Part shown: in pieces, positions 36,178 to 47,073 of the stretch
Layout of the letters: each line of letters opens with the position of its first letter
How positions within the stretch are numbered: position 1 is the first letter of the stretch
Source of the DNA: Desulfuromonadaceae bacterium
Lineage (GTDB): Bacteria > Desulfobacterota > Desulfuromonadia > Geobacterales > Pseudopelobacteraceae
Reading direction: 5' to 3'
DNA: 64,000 nt
NCBI GenBank assembly: GCA_028688955.1
Contig: JAQTXD010000001.1
Coordinates: 99,682 to 163,681, forward strand
Program-made: the position numbers and the translations under genes
The notes under the pieces: model-generated
What the model was told of the DNA's origin: nothing
The model's input: only the letters and a program-made list of their open reading frames with translations
Databases searched by the model: none

Positions 36178-38649
36178 CTACCCCACCACAATATTAACAA
36201 GTTTGCCCGGTACACAGATTACCTTACGGATCGTCTGACCTTCAATGAGTAGCATCACCTTTTCATCTGCCAACGCACGCGCTTTGATTTCCTCTTCACC
36301 GGTCTCGGCAGCAACCGTTATTTTGGAACGCAGCTTGCCATTAACCTGAACAACAATAAGCATCTCTTCATCAACCACGGCAGCCGGATCATAGGATGGC
36401 CAGGATGTGCCGGTGAGTTGTTCAGAATTCCCCAGAACGTGCCACAACGCCTCGGTAATATGGGGAACAAACGGTGCCATCAACAGGATTACGCTCTGCA
36501 GGGCTTCTTTCATGACTGCCGGAAATTGGGGGGTTGAAAGCTCTGAAGGCTGGAGTATATTGAGCAGCTCCATTACAGAGGCAATGGCGGTATTGAAATG
36601 GAAGCGATCCTCCAGGTCTTCCGTTACTTTCCGGATAGTTTTGTGAACGGCTCTCCGGAGTGATCGCTCCTCGGCTGACATGGCATTGAGATCAAGTGTT
36701 CCGGCAGTTTGTACAAGATGCAATCGGTCGTGGACAAGTTTCCATATTCGGTTGAGAAAGCGGAAAGAACCCTCCACGCCCTGATCATTCCAATCCAGAT
36801 CCTTTTCAGGCGGCGCCGCAAACAGTGAAAAAAGGCGGGCGGTATCCGCCCCGTATCGTGAGATCAAGGCATCAGGATCAACAACATTTCCTTTTGACTT
36901 GCTCATTTTTGCGCCATCTTTAATGACCATTCCCTGAGTCAGAAGATTGATAAACGGCTCATCTGCGGAAATGTAGCCCAAATCACGCATCACCTTGGTA
37001 AAAAACCGCGCGTACAACAGGTGCAAAACCGCATGTTCTATACCACCGATATACTGATCAACCGACATCCAGTGATCAACAGCAGTACGATCAAGAATGC
37101 CGTCCTTGAAGTCGGGGCAGCAATAGCGAAGGAAATACCAGGAGGACTGTACAAATGTATCCATCGTGTCGGTTTCACGACGGGCTGCCTTCCCGCAGAC
37201 GGGGCAGGTACAATGAATGAAAGATTCCATCTGGGCCAGCGGGCTTCCCCCTTCGCCGCTGAAGGCAACATCTTTCGGAAGGACAACCGGCAGATCTTTT
37301 TCCGGAACCGGAACAACGCCGCAACTATGGCAGTAGATGACCGGGATAGGATTGCCCCAGTACCGCTGGCGGGAAATCCCCCAGTCGCGAAGCCGGAAAT
37401 TGACTGTTTTCGTACCGTGTCCCTGGGACTGGAGAAAATCGGCAATTTCTGCTTTTGCATCAACACTCTGCATACCGTCAAACTGTCCGGAATGTACCAT
37501 GATTCCTGCTTCGGTGTAGGCCTCAACCATGCTGCCAGGGTCAAGCGTTTCCCCCGCAGGTTGAATGACAACTTTCAGCGGTAGATCGTATTTTTTAGCA
37601 AACTCAAAATCACGCTGATCATGGGTTGGGACCGCCATGACAGCACCGGTGCCGTAATCCATCAGAACAAAGTTTGCCAGAAAAATCGGCATCCGTGCTC
37701 CGGTCAATGGATTACTGCAGTAGGAACCGGTAAATACACCCTCTTTTTCAAAATCGTCGGCTGTTCGTCTGATTCTATCCGTTTTTTTGATTTTATCGAC
37801 AAATGCGACTACCGCTTCCAGACGGTCCGGAGTTGTCAACTCCAAGGCACGGGGGTGTTCGGGTGCCAATGACATAAAGGTGGCACCGAACACCGTATCC
37901 TGGCGCGTTGTGAATACCCGGATTGAATCAGCGCTGTTTTCTACCGGGAAATCAATCTCGCAGCCGTAACTCTTGCCGATCCAGTTGCGCTGCATGACAA
38001 GCACGCGCTCCGGCCAGCCAGGAAGTTTGAACGTATTTTCGAGGAGCTCTTCGGCATAATCGGTTATCCGGAAAAACCACTGATCAAGCTCTTTCTGATT
38101 TACAGTGCTGTCGCACCGCCAGCAGCCGCCATCTTCAACCTGTTCATTGGCAAGCACCGTTTCGCATTTTGGACACCAGTTGACGAAAGATGTCTTTTTA
38201 TATGCAAGACCCTTGGCAAACATCTCCAGAAAAAGTTTTTGTTCCCAGCGATAATAGTCGACGTCGCAGGTGGCCAGTTCCCGATCCCAATCGTAGGAAA
38301 ATCCCATCTTCTTGATCTGGTTACGCATATAGGCAATATTTTCAAACGTCCAGGTCGCCGGGTGACTCTTATTTTGGATCGCCGCATTTTCGGCAGGCAT
38401 TCCGAACGCATCCCACCCCATCGGATGCATAACATTGAAGCCGCGCATCCGTTTAAACCTGCCGATAACATCACCAATGGAATAATTTCTGACATGCCCC
38501 ATATGTATACGACCTGACGGGTAGGGAAACATCTCCAGGAGGTAATATTTCGGTTTGTCTGTGCATAAAGCGGCTTTAAAAGTCTTATCGTTTTCCCAGA
38601 CGGACTGCCATTTTTGCTCTACGTCTTTCGGTGTATACTTTTGTTCCAC
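36178..38649 (-). CDS. leuS: Leucyl-tRNA synthetase
   Basis: 823 residues from a GTG at 38649 with AAAGGAA upstream. Class I synthetase: HMGH (49-52) as the HIGH motif, KMSKSKGN near 580, an editing domain ([27 protein letters not shown]), and zinc cysteines CPKC and CWRC. Full length. It follows cheB by 56 bases on the same strand, so may be read through from the chemosensory operon or start inside cheB; no clear promoter is visible in the gap. Confidence 0.97.
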   Translation of the reverse strand: MEQKYTPKDVEQKWQSVWENDKTFKAALCTDKPKYYLLEMFPYPSGRIHMGHVRNYSIGDVIGRFKRMRGFNVMHPMGWDAFGMPAENAAIQNKSHPATWTFENIAYMRNQIKKMGFSYDWDRELATCDVDYYRWEQKLFLEMFAKGLAYKKTSFVNWCPKCETVLANEQVEDGGCWRCDSTVNQKELDQWFFRITDYAEELLENTFKLPGWPERVLVMQRNWIGKSYGCEIDFPVENSADSIRVFTTRQDTVFGATFMSLAPEHPRALELTTPDRLEAVVAFVDKIKKTDRIRRTADDFEKEGVFTGSYCSNPLTGARMPIFLANFVLMDYGTGAVMAVPTHDQRDFEFAKKYDLPLKVVIQPAGETLDPGSMVEAYTEAGIMVHSGQFDGMQSVDAKAEIADFLQSQGHGTKTVNFRLRDWGISRQRYWGNPIPVIYCHSCGVVPVPEKDLPVVLPKDVAFSGEGGSPLAQMESFIHCTCPVCGKAARRETDTMDTFVQSSWYFLRYCCPDFKDGILDRTAVDHWMSVDQYIGGIEHAVLHLLYARFFTKVMRDLGYISADEPFINLLTQGMVIKDGAKMSKSKGNVVDPDALISRYGADTARLFSLFAAPPEKDLDWNDQGVEGSFRFLNRIWKLVHDRLHLVQTAGTLDLNAMSAEERSLRRAVHKTIRKVTEDLEDRFHFNTAIASVMELLNILQPSELSTPQFPAVMKEALQSVILLMAPFVPHITEALWHVLGNSEQLTGTSWPSYDPAAVVDEEMLIVVQVNGKLRSKITVAAETGEEEIKARALADEKVMLLIEGQTIRKVICVPGKLVNIVVG

Positions 38650-38705
38650 GGTACGTTCCTTTCACTACTCGAATATAGGTATCTACTCTCTTATTTCTGC
38701 CAAAA

Positions 38706-39773
38706 TCAGGAAAACCCACCCTGAAGAATAATCTCTGCTGCAACCCGATTCAACGGGACACACCTGTCCACAACACCGGTTGCCACAGCTTCACGCGGCA
38801 TACCGTACACTATGGCGCTCTCTTCTGATTCAGCTATCACAAACCCGCCCTGTTCCTTTATATGCCGTACCCCCATGCTGCCATCATTACCCATGCCGGT
38901 CAGAATTACTGCAGCAACCCGCTTGCGATAAATAGTGGCACATGAGTGAAGCATGACATCAACAGAAGGAATATACCGGTCCGATTCAGCAGGTGCATTA
39001 ATGCGAACGACAACCTCTCCTCCACACACCTCAAATGTCATGTTGCGGCCACCCGGTGCGATCAGAACAGTACCGGGAAGGACAGGGTCACCATCCTCTG
39101 CCTCCTTAATATCAAAGGGCGACATGCGGTTGAGCCGTTCTGCAAATGCCTTGGTAAATCCGGCCGGCATGTGTTGTGACACAACAATGGCAAATGGATA
39201 CTTATGTTCAAAAGTTGAAAAAATATGCTGCAGAGCCGGCGGTCCTCCGGTAGACGTGCCAATTGCCACGAGGTCGAATGTATAGTGTGTTTCATTCCAT
39301 GATTTTGTCAGAACCGCTCCGCCACCACGAGACGCCAGTACTGAAGGGTCTGAATTAAAACGGGAACTTATGCCTGGTTTAAGTGCAAAAACCTGTAATA
39401 CTTTTTTCTGAAGATCTGCTTTGATGGAGAGCAGATCTATTGAAGCGGTTCCGGAAGGTTTTGCGACAAAATCAAGCGCTCCCAGTTCCAGGGCCTTGAA
39501 TACCTTATCTGCACCGCTAAGAGCGCTAATAACAATCACCGGCAGTGAAAAACGGGTTGTCAGGATACGCAGCAGTGTAAACCCATCCATTTTCGGCATT
39601 TCAAGATCAAGAGTCACCAGGTCCGGCTTGAGTGTAATTACCTTTTGAATGCCCTCCTCACCATTACCGGCATACCCCACCACTTCGACAGAATCAATCC
39701 CTTCCAGCATACGGGTGATACTGCGGCGGCTGTACGCCGAATCATCAACAACTACAATTCTGATCTTTTTCAC
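38706..39773 (-). CDS. cheB: Chemotaxis protein-glutamate methylesterase CheB
   Basis: 355 residues. The receiver domain has phospho-acceptor D56 ([10 protein letters not shown]). The methylesterase domain has catalytic S174 (IGTSTGG), H201 (SQHMPAG) and D297 (GMGNDG). Removes methyl groups from chemoreceptors; phosphorylation by CheA activates it. Overlaps the cheR stop by four bases (ATGA). Last gene of the chemosensory operon. Confidence 0.96.
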   Translation of the reverse strand: MKKIRIVVVDDSAYSRRSITRMLEGIDSVEVVGYAGNGEEGIQKVITLKPDLVTLDLEMPKMDGFTLLRILTTRFSLPVIVISALSGADKVFKALELGALDFVAKPSGTASIDLLSIKADLQKKVLQVFALKPGISSRFNSDPSVLASRGGGAVLTKSWNETHYTFDLVAIGTSTGGPPALQHIFSTFEHKYPFAIVVSQHMPAGFTKAFAERLNRMSPFDIKEAEDGDPVLPGTVLIAPGGRNMTFEVCGGEVVVRINAPAESDRYIPSVDVMLHSCATIYRKRVAAVILTGMGNDGSMGVRHIKEQGGFVIAESEESAIVYGMPREAVATGVVDRCVPLNRVAAEIILQGGFS

Positions 39774-40648
39774 AGTGAACCTGCTGCAATAATCCGCTGA
39801 GGTTTTTGATAGATCATGTCGTTTTTAAAATGGCGGAGGGTGAATAACGTCGAGATATTCATGAGTGATTCGGAATGACCTAACAGGAGAAAGCCGCCGT
39901 CGTACAGAGAAGAGTGAAAAGACTCTATGACCCGTTTTTTGGCAGCCTGGTCAAAGTAGATAATCACGTTCCGACAGAATATAAGGTCAACCTTACCGAG
40001 CATGGTCAACCGATGTGTGTCGAAAAGGTTGAGATGACTGATAGTAACCAGTTCCCTGATCGAGTCATTGACTTTGTAACCACCATCCTCCTGATGAAAA
40101 AAGCGTTTCAAGTCACTTTCTTCCGTTGCGCGAAAGGACGCTTTGCCATATACCGCGCGCCGGGCCTGCTGCAGCACCTTCTGGCTGATATCAGTGCCGA
40201 TGACTTCCACTTTCCAGTCCGAAAGTTCAGGTATGATGCTCAGCAACATTGCAATAGTGTACGGTTCCTCTCCCGTTGAACACCCTGCACTCCAGATTCT
40301 CAAAGTGCGGTTTCCCCGGGCAGACTTTACTTTAATCAACTCAGGAATTATCTCATCTGAAAATGCTTTCAATTGGTATGACTCACGAAAAAAATAGGTT
40401 TCATTCGTAGTCAAAACATCCATTATATCGGTTAGTTCCTTATCTTTATTCCTGTTATACTTCAGATAGTGATAGTAGTCATAAAAAGATGGCATTTTAA
40501 GGTCTTCCAAACGGTGTGAAAGACGCTTTTCAAGAATATACTTTGAGTCTAAATCAAAAAACAACCCGCAATGTGCATAGATACAGTCTCGCAGCAGGAG
40601 AAATTCATCGTCGGACATGATATGAACGTATGTAAAAGAAAGCGTCAT
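39770..40648 (-). CDS. cheR: Chemoreceptor methyltransferase CheR
   Basis: 292 residues. N-terminal helical domain, then the methyltransferase fold with [15 protein letters not shown] (SAM binding), VIGTDIS, and [13 protein letters not shown]. Methylates receptor glutamates with SAM. Has no TPR tail and no pentapeptide-binding insertion that I can identify. An ATG at 40618 is an alternative start, but the 40648 ATG has AGG upstream and sits 12 bases after the HEAT gene stop. Confidence 0.94.
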   Translation of the reverse strand: MTLSFTYVHIMSDDEFLLLRDCIYAHCGLFFDLDSKYILEKRLSHRLEDLKMPSFYDYYHYLKYNRNKDKELTDIMDVLTTNETYFFRESYQLKAFSDEIIPELIKVKSARGNRTLRIWSAGCSTGEEPYTIAMLLSIIPELSDWKVEVIGTDISQKVLQQARRAVYGKASFRATEESDLKRFFHQEDGGYKVNDSIRELVTISHLNLFDTHRLTMLGKVDLIFCRNVIIYFDQAAKKRVIESFHSSLYDGGFLLLGHSESLMNISTLFTLRHFKNDMIYQKPQRIIAAGSL

Positions 40649-40660
40649 GGGTAACCTGAA

Positions 40661-42490
40661 TTACTGTATATCGATACGGCGGGCAAGAGACTTCTCAGCC
40701 TGCCGTGAAATGTCCCGGTCACCATGCTGCAGGGCATGGCGGATGATATCTTCCGCTTCAGCACCACCCGTATTCTCGAGAATCTGCAGACTTGTAATCA
40801 AAAATAGACCTTCTGAACTGGCATGAGTTTTTTTAATAATTTCAATTGCCCGGGCAGGTTCAATTCTGGCGATAGCCTTTAAAACAGCCGACTGTACCCA
40901 CACATCCTCATCATTCAGAGCACGTTCAAGTGTTTCAGCCGTTGCCGGGTCCTGAATATTTCCAAGGGACTCGGCAGCGGCGATACGAACATCGGCACAT
41001 TCATCAGTCAATGCCATCAGGAGCATCGATCCGTAAACATCATCATGTCGTGTTCCCAGTGCCGAAATCGCCGCTGTTCGCACCTGAGGGTCTTCATCTT
41101 TCATCAATAAAATGAGCCGGTCACCTTCACCAAGAGAAGACAGTAAATACGCGGCAGCCCTGCGATGGTGAGGAGCTGATGATGAACAGAGTAAGCCGAC
41201 TTCAGCCATTATGGCATCGCGGTCAATCAGGACAAGGGTCTGTAAACTGGCAATTACTGCTGAAAACAGACATGCGTCGGTCTCTTCAAGAAGTGAGAGC
41301 AGGTCAGGAATACATATGACCAGACCAAGGGTACTGACTGCCGTCACTGCTGCCTTTCGAACCTGAGCAGAGGGATCATGCAATGCATCACGAATGAGAT
41401 CCGTAAATCCGTCATAACCGCACTCGGCGATAAGAATACAGAGGCCGCTCCGACCGTTCTCATCAAGATGGGAGTATCGAGGAATTATGTCTTGTAATGC
41501 TTCAGGACCAAAACTTTTCAGGGCTGACAAAGCATCATTATTATCAGAATGTTCGCTGGCATATGCCTCAAGAAGCAACGGAATGAAATGGGTGTCCCGG
41601 GTCATGCCACCTACCCAGATCAGAGCATCTGTCAAATTCGCATCCCGGGGATCAAACAGCTCCAGCACACGGGTAATACGGTCATCTCCCCGGAGTAATT
41701 CAAGCGCTTCACGGACAGCTGACTGAAAAGAGAGCGAGGATCTGCCATAGACTTTATACAGAGCCTTGACTGCCGCAGTACGACAGTTTTTATGATGGCA
41801 GGAGAAACCGTCTAACAAAAATGCGAAGGAGCTCCCATCAGAAATAGCTCCCACACAGTCAAAAACCGCCTTTTTAAGAATAGTCTGGTCAGCCAGCTTC
41901 AGCAGCGCTTCCGGTACAGGAACCGAGAGTGACAGGTGCCCTAAAGCCCCCAGCGCGCTGAAACGGAACAACACATCATCTCTCTCCAAAACTGCCGCAA
42001 TAAGATGCTCGGCAACGCTGGCATCACCAAGGACACCAAGTTGTTCCGCTACAGCAGAAGCAACATTCACATCAGGATCATTCAACGCGTGCAGAAGGCA
42101 TGGTATAAAGACCGGGTCACCAATGGCACCCATTATATCAATGACGCTTTTACGAACATCCTCATCAGTATCCTGCACCAATTGTATCAATGGAGAATTT
42201 GATGAAGAACCAAGTCGGATAGCCGCTTCAGCCGCTGAATTCCGTAAACCGGCATTTTCTCCATTGCGAAGAAGATGTAACAATTCCTCAATTGAATTCG
42301 GGCTCGGGTTTGATGCAACGTACAGTTCGACGGCCTCTTTCCGCACCCGCCAACTCTCGTCACCCATTGCAGAAAACAATATCACCTGTGCATCAGGGTC
42401 CGAAATTCCCTGTAACAGGTGAAGAGCTGACCTGCGAACTTCTTCGTCACCTGATTGAAGTGCTGCATATATTTTGTTGAGCTCTGTCAC
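40661..42490 (-). CDS. HEAT-repeat (PBS-lyase-like) protein in chemosensory operon
   Basis: 609 residues made almost wholly of roughly 31-residue helical HEAT repeats, with recurring patterns such as DEDVRKSVIDIMGAIGD, DPQVRTAAISALG and DVWVQSAVLKAIA. No enzyme domain, signal peptide or membrane segment. Probably a scaffold or adaptor that binds other proteins of the array. GTG start at 42490 overlapping the cheW stop (GTGA), with GGAGG upstream, so it is coupled to cheW. HEAT-like proteins occur in other deltaproteobacterial chemosensory clusters, but the function is not established to my knowledge. Confidence 0.85.
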   Translation of the reverse strand: MTELNKIYAALQSGDEEVRRSALHLLQGISDPDAQVILFSAMGDESWRVRKEAVELYVASNPSPNSIEELLHLLRNGENAGLRNSAAEAAIRLGSSSNSPLIQLVQDTDEDVRKSVIDIMGAIGDPVFIPCLLHALNDPDVNVASAVAEQLGVLGDASVAEHLIAAVLERDDVLFRFSALGALGHLSLSVPVPEALLKLADQTILKKAVFDCVGAISDGSSFAFLLDGFSCHHKNCRTAAVKALYKVYGRSSLSFQSAVREALELLRGDDRITRVLELFDPRDANLTDALIWVGGMTRDTHFIPLLLEAYASEHSDNNDALSALKSFGPEALQDIIPRYSHLDENGRSGLCILIAECGYDGFTDLIRDALHDPSAQVRKAAVTAVSTLGLVICIPDLLSLLEETDACLFSAVIASLQTLVLIDRDAIMAEVGLLCSSSAPHHRRAAAYLLSSLGEGDRLILLMKDEDPQVRTAAISALGTRHDDVYGSMLLMALTDECADVRIAAAESLGNIQDPATAETLERALNDEDVWVQSAVLKAIARIEPARAIEIIKKTHASSEGLFLITSLQILENTGGAEAEDIIRHALQHGDRDISRQAEKSLARRIDIQ

Positions 42491-42954
42491 ACGGCACCTC
42501 CTGACGGCGTAAGAAGCGCATCAATATTCAAAATCATACAGACGCGATTCTGCACCAGTGTGACACCGACGATATATTCCATGCCGATGCCTGACACCGT
42601 ATTAAGCGGCGGAAGTATCTCTGCTGCCGGCACAGAGATAACCTCCATGACGTCATCAACTGCAAGAGCAAGTAATTGATTTACCAGTGACACAATCAGC
42701 AATTTGCCGACCGGGATTTTGACTTCCACCGGCATTTTGAAAAATCTGCGCAGATTCAGTACCGGAATAATTGCTCCCCGAAGATTAATGACACCCTCCA
42801 GAACTTCAGAAACAGAGGGGAGCGGCGAGAGCGCCTGCGGAACAACAATCTCACGTATCCTCATGATATCAATAGCAAATAACGCATCCCCGAGGTTAAA
42901 ACAGGCCAATTGTATATGGGTTGTTGTACCTTCCATGTTCTTCACCAATTCCAT
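42487..42954 (-). CDS. cheW: Chemotaxis coupling protein CheW
   Basis: 155 residues, one CheW domain: ACFNLGDALFAIDIMRIREIV, VINLRGAIIPVLNLRRFF and the final VCMILNIDALL. Couples receptors to CheA. The ATG at 42954 is one base after the preceding cheW stop and has no clear ribosome site; an ATG at 42936 with GGTGA upstream is a good alternative. Second of two CheW proteins in the operon. Confidence 0.9.
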   Translation of the reverse strand: MELVKNMEGTTTHIQLACFNLGDALFAIDIMRIREIVVPQALSPLPSVSEVLEGVINLRGAIIPVLNLRRFFKMPVEVKIPVGKLLIVSLVNQLLALAVDDVMEVISVPAAEILPPLNTVSGIGMEYIVGVTLVQNRVCMILNIDALLTPSGGAV

Positions 42955-42955
42955 G

Positions 42956-43729
42956 TTAGTACAGATTTATGTCAGTAATATTTTTCAGGTTTAAAATTAT
43001 TATCAGGCGCCCGTCGGATCGACCAATGCCGCTCACAAAATCACGGTCAATTCCTTCAAGCACAGGAGGAGCGGCTTCAACCGTATTCTGGGGCACTTTG
43101 ACAACCTGAATTACCTCATCAACAAGCAACCCGCTATAAGAAGCATCGTATTTAATAACAACGATTCGCTCTTTTCCGCTGGACACAGTGGGAGCCAGGC
43201 CAAGCCGGAAACGCATGTCAATAACAGGTATAATTGTGCCTCGAAGTGAGAGAACCCCCAGAACAAAGGCCGGGGTACGAGGAACCTCAGTTACTTCACG
43301 AGGTTTAATGATTTCTTTTATGTCCATGATATCTATGCCATAGATTTCGTCAGACACACGGAAACAAAGGAATTCCAAAGCTGATTCAGCTATGGCTTCC
43401 TCTACATTTACATCTGAACACATTGAATCGATATCACAGCCGGCTGCCGTTCGTGCGGCAAGAATTGATTCAAGTGGCGTGCAAGACGCCAGAGCGGGCT
43501 CCGGTTGCCAGACAGTTGCTACGGACACCGGTGCAACTGGTGCCACGGTCTCAGGTGCAGCGAATGATTCAGGTAGCGAGGTCCCCGTTTCAGTAAGATT
43601 CAACGCGACCGCTACGGGTTCGGAAGTATCCTGTACGAGCCCGGATGAAGGCATTTGAGCGGTGAAACGTTCGTCGCCAAACTCTTTCAAGGCAAGTAAA
43701 GATTTTTTTCTGATTTTTGCGAGGTCCAT
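42956..43729 (-). CDS. CheW-domain protein with long N-terminal extension
   Basis: 257 residues. The first about 115 are low-complexity, rich in Ala, Val, Pro, Glu and Thr and likely disordered; the CheW domain follows (FLCFRVSDEIYGIDIMDIKEI, SLRGTIIPVIDMR, DGRLIIILNLKNI). Ordinary CheW is near 150 residues. The tail may lengthen reach or recruit the ATPase or HEAT protein encoded on either side. Start at 43729 follows the ATPase gene by 11 bases with a weak ribosome site. Confidence 0.87.
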   Translation of the reverse strand: MDLAKIRKKSLLALKEFGDERFTAQMPSSGLVQDTSEPVAVALNLTETGTSLPESFAAPETVAPVAPVSVATVWQPEPALASCTPLESILAARTAAGCDIDSMCSDVNVEEAIAESALEFLCFRVSDEIYGIDIMDIKEIIKPREVTEVPRTPAFVLGVLSLRGTIIPVIDMRFRLGLAPTVSSGKERIVVIKYDASYSGLLVDEVIQVVKVPQNTVEAAPPVLEGIDRDFVSGIGRSDGRLIIILNLKNITDINLY

Positions 43730-43740
43730 ACCGGTACCGC

Positions 43741-44541
43741 CTACATCATCAATTCATCTTTTATTTCGTTTATTATACCGGAATCAATCAGGGCCGCGTC
43801 ACACCCGTATGCCACAAGAAGTGCATTAGTTGCCATGGAATTGATTTTACGCGGCACACCGCCGCTCAGTTCATGAATGCGCTGTACCGCATCAGGTGTA
43901 AACAGCCCGGGAGCCCCCCCCGCAGCTTCAAGCCTGAAATCGAGGTATTCCATTATTTCATCCAGCGACAACGGTTTCAGATGATAATGAAGAGAAATTC
44001 GTTGCCTCAACGGTTCAAACCGGCTTGACGACATGACCTGCCGCAGCTCCGGCTGGCCCATAATGACAACACTCAGCAAATTGCGGTCATCAAGTTGAAA
44101 ATTTGTTAACAACCTGATCTCGTCAAAGACTTCAGCATCGGTAATCATCTGGGCTTCATCGATTACCAGGACCGGACAGATATCGCGTTGATTCAGTGAG
44201 TAGACTGCGCTGTGAATCTGGTTAACCAGTGTATCTTTGGCATCTGCCGGCTGCTCAACTTCAAAAATACGTGCAATAGTTCGCAGAAATTCTATGGCGT
44301 TCAAGCGTGGATTAATTATGTAGCAAAAACGGTATTGCGGGCCGAGACGATCCATAAGAGCCCGGGATAATGTTGTTTTTCCGCAGCCAATATCTCCGGT
44401 TAACACGGCAATTTCTCGTTCTTCAACAACAAATTCAAGCCTGGCAAGCGCTTCTTCATGTCCTCTGCTTAAGAAGAGGAAGCGTGGATCGGGTGTTTTG
44501 CTGAATGGTTTTTCCGTGAACCCGAAATAGCGCTTATACAT
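43741..44541 (-). CDS. ExeA/GspA-type AAA ATPase in chemosensory operon
   Basis: 266 residues. Opens YFGFTEKPFSKTPDPRFLF, the hallmark of the ExeA/MshM/AAA_22 family. Walker A GDIGCGKTT (49-57), Walker B VLVIDEAQ (124-131), sensor VVIMGQPELR. In ExeA, a peptidoglycan-binding tail and membrane segment follow; here the protein ends after the ATPase lid domain, so it is cytosolic. Its place between cheA (5 bases) and cheW (11 bases) is striking: a remodelling or positioning ATPase for the array is a reasonable guess, akin in idea to ParC-type localisers but unrelated in family. Confidence 0.85.
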   Translation of the reverse strand: MYKRYFGFTEKPFSKTPDPRFLFLSRGHEEALARLEFVVEEREIAVLTGDIGCGKTTLSRALMDRLGPQYRFCYIINPRLNAIEFLRTIARIFEVEQPADAKDTLVNQIHSAVYSLNQRDICPVLVIDEAQMITDAEVFDEIRLLTNFQLDDRNLLSVVIMGQPELRQVMSSSRFEPLRQRISLHYHLKPLSLDEIMEYLDFRLEAAGGAPGLFTPDAVQRIHELSGGVPRKINSMATNALLVAYGCDAALIDSGIINEIKDELMM

Positions 44542-44546
44542 GGAAA

Positions 44547-46658
44547 TCAGCTCCCCGAGCGCATTGTTTCATTAATAATTCCGCCAACATCCAGCACCAG
44601 GATGGTACGCTGGTCGCCAAGGTCTGCAGCTCCGGAAACACCACGGAATTGCTTGAATGAGTCACCCAAAGGTTTTATGACAATATCCTGCTGACCGATC
44701 AAATCATCAACCACAAGTCCAAGTCTCTTTTCAGCAACACCGACGACAACGACATAAAATTCCGTTGGCGGGGTTTCGCTGCGGCGTATGTCAAAATAGC
44801 CGTCAAGTCTCAGCAGTGACAACGTGGATTCACGAAGTTGCACTACCTCCTTTCGCTCCACAGTCATTATGTTCGTGTTGTTCATTAACAACGATTCAAG
44901 AACTGACGTTATCGGGAGTGCATATGTTCTGCCGCTGCAGCGGATAATAAGAGCCTTGATGATCGCCAGAGTAATCGGCAGAGTAATTATAAATCGACTC
45001 CCCTCCCCACTCCGGGTTTCAATATCAACCATTCCGGAAACCGCCGCGATGTTGTTTTTCACAACATCCATACCAACACCCCGCCCTGACACATCACTGA
45101 CGGTTTCATTAGTCGAAAACCCCGGCAGAAAAATAAAATCTATCGCTTCACGATCCGATACAGCCTGAATATCATTAACCAATCCTTTTTGCAGTGCCTT
45201 TTTCTTTACCTTCTCAACGTCAATTCCGCCACCGTCATCTTCTATTTCAATTACAACATGATTTCCTTTTTGATAGGAAGAAATCTGGATGGTACCTTTT
45301 TCATTTTTTCCGTGTGCAATGCGTACGTCACGTGATTCAATCCCATGATCAATTGCGTTGCGGATAATGTGCATCATCGGATCAGAAATATCTTCGACAA
45401 TCAATTTATCCAGTTCTGTATCAGCACCAAAAAACTTAAGATCAACCCGTTTATCCTGTTCCCGGGATATTTTTCTTACGATCCGGGACATCTTTTCATA
45501 TAACTGCCCGATAGGAATCATGCGGATTTCCATGACCCCTTTCTGGAGGTCGGCGAGTTTGCGTTCAAGCCCTTTTGCTGCTTTGGCAAGCTCAATACCT
45601 ATGTGCGAATACCCTTCATTACGCATTCGTGCAGTAACGCCGGCAATTGTCGAGTTGGCAAGGACAAGTTCTCCAACTATATTCATCAATTCATCAAGTT
45701 TGCCAATATCAACACGAACGGTGCGACTCATACTTTTTGCGCTGAGTGCTGCATCATCAGACAATGGAGCTGAACTTGACGTCTGAGAACTGGACGGTAC
45801 CTGTACGAAACCGGAGGAGACTTCACGAGTTGGTAGCGCAGCGGAAGCGGTGTCGCGTTCAGGAGGCGCAGTAACGACCGGCTCTGCTCCTGAGGTACCG
45901 GGACTGAGTTGTGAGACAGAAATGTTGTCACTCTTGATGGCGACAATTAATTCTTCAAGTGGCACCTTGGAACCGAAAAGAATTTCAAAATCGATATTGG
46001 TGTCAAGATTTTCTCCGACACTTGGCAGCGTACTGATGACTTCTCCGCACTCCTTCAAGAAGTCGGTAACAGCCGACAACTCAGTATCAAATGTAGACAA
46101 GTCAAATGAGGTATGGACGTTAAAGATGGTCCTGCCTTTGGCAAGGTTATCATTCAGACGATGCTCTTCGTATTCCGTCAGGGCGCTCCGGATATGCTCT
46201 GGCAACACAAATTTTTCCTGAGGCACCGCTCCGTTTCTGGATTCGGGCGGCGCAAGACAGGCGTTGATTTTGAGTACACATGCCGCAATTTCGTGCGTCA
46301 TGGCGGCATCACCGCCCGTAGCAAGGACCCTGATTAATGTACTGAGCAGTTCATGAGCATCAAAGAGGACTGACATTATGTCCCGTCCAAGATTCAATTT
46401 CCCGAGCCGAAGCCAGTCAAGCAGATTCTCCAGGTTATGGGACAACTCAGCAATACCGCTGAAATTGAACATCCCCGCCAACCCTTTGAGGGAATGAGCA
46501 CCGCGAAATATCGAGTTCAGAACATCGGGATTCAGTTCACCGCTCTCAGCCATATCGGAGAGATCCGCCAGTTCAGTGCCGACCTGCTCAACAATCTCCT
46601 CCGCCTCGGCAAGAAAGTCCTGGATGGCTTTTGTATGTGTAGTGTTCTGTTCTCTCAT
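44547..46658 (-). CDS. cheA: Chemotaxis histidine kinase CheA
   Basis: About 703 residues from the ATG at 46658; a GTG at 46706 overlapping the cheY stop is an alternative. Hpt domain with phospho-histidine H55 (RGAHSLKGLAG), a diverged P2-like region (around 190-270), dimerisation domain (IGKLDELMNIVGELV), ATPase domain (RNAIDHGIE, DDGGGID, GRGVGMDVV) and a CheW-like P5 end. No C-terminal receiver, so CheY and the other receiver proteins of the operon are the outputs. Confidence 0.94.
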   Translation of the reverse strand: MREQNTTHTKAIQDFLAEAEEIVEQVGTELADLSDMAESGELNPDVLNSIFRGAHSLKGLAGMFNFSGIAELSHNLENLLDWLRLGKLNLGRDIMSVLFDAHELLSTLIRVLATGGDAAMTHEIAACVLKINACLAPPESRNGAVPQEKFVLPEHIRSALTEYEEHRLNDNLAKGRTIFNVHTSFDLSTFDTELSAVTDFLKECGEVISTLPSVGENLDTNIDFEILFGSKVPLEELIVAIKSDNISVSQLSPGTSGAEPVVTAPPERDTASAALPTREVSSGFVQVPSSSQTSSSAPLSDDAALSAKSMSRTVRVDIGKLDELMNIVGELVLANSTIAGVTARMRNEGYSHIGIELAKAAKGLERKLADLQKGVMEIRMIPIGQLYEKMSRIVRKISREQDKRVDLKFFGADTELDKLIVEDISDPMMHIIRNAIDHGIESRDVRIAHGKNEKGTIQISSYQKGNHVVIEIEDDGGGIDVEKVKKKALQKGLVNDIQAVSDREAIDFIFLPGFSTNETVSDVSGRGVGMDVVKNNIAAVSGMVDIETRSGEGSRFIITLPITLAIIKALIIRCSGRTYALPITSVLESLLMNNTNIMTVERKEVVQLRESTLSLLRLDGYFDIRRSETPPTEFYVVVVGVAEKRLGLVVDDLIGQQDIVIKPLGDSFKQFRGVSGAADLGDQRTILVLDVGGIINETMRSGS

Positions 46659-46692
46659 TTGCCTGATTCCCCACCTCTTGCAAAAACACCGG

Positions 46693-47073
46693 TCACGGCA
46701 TCTCACCCAAATACTTGTGAATCAACAGCTGAAGAGATTCAGGAGAAAACGGTTTGATTACGTATTCATTGGCACCGAGCAATTTCCCTTTTTCAATATC
46801 TCTGGCACTGCTTTCCGTTGAAATAATAAAAACAGGAATGTTCTGATAATTGGGATTAGTCCGGAGATAGCGGATCAATTCCAGTCCGTTAATGTCAGGC
46901 ATATTAATATCGGTAAGGATAAGATCAATGTGATCCCGTGGCAGGAGCCTCAGCGCTTCAAAACCGCTGGAGGCTTCTATAACATGATAGTCACCAAGCG
47001 CTTCCACCGTTGCCATCAACATGGCACGCATAGAAGCAGAATCATCAGCAATTAAAATATTTTTTGTGCTCAC
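46693..47073 (-). CDS. cheY: CheY-like response regulator
   Basis: 126 residues, a single receiver: acidic pair D10/D11, phospho-acceptor D55 (LTDINMPD), conserved T/S (ISTES) and lysine (VIKPF). GTG start at 47073 overlapping the upstream stop (GTGA) with AGGGG six bases ahead. Likely the motor or pathway output of CheA, though no flagellar gene is nearby. Confidence 0.93.
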   Translation of the reverse strand: MSTKNILIADDSASMRAMLMATVEALGDYHVIEASSGFEALRLLPRDHIDLILTDINMPDINGLELIRYLRTNPNYQNIPVFIISTESSARDIEKGKLLGANEYVIKPFSPESLQLLIHKYLGEMP

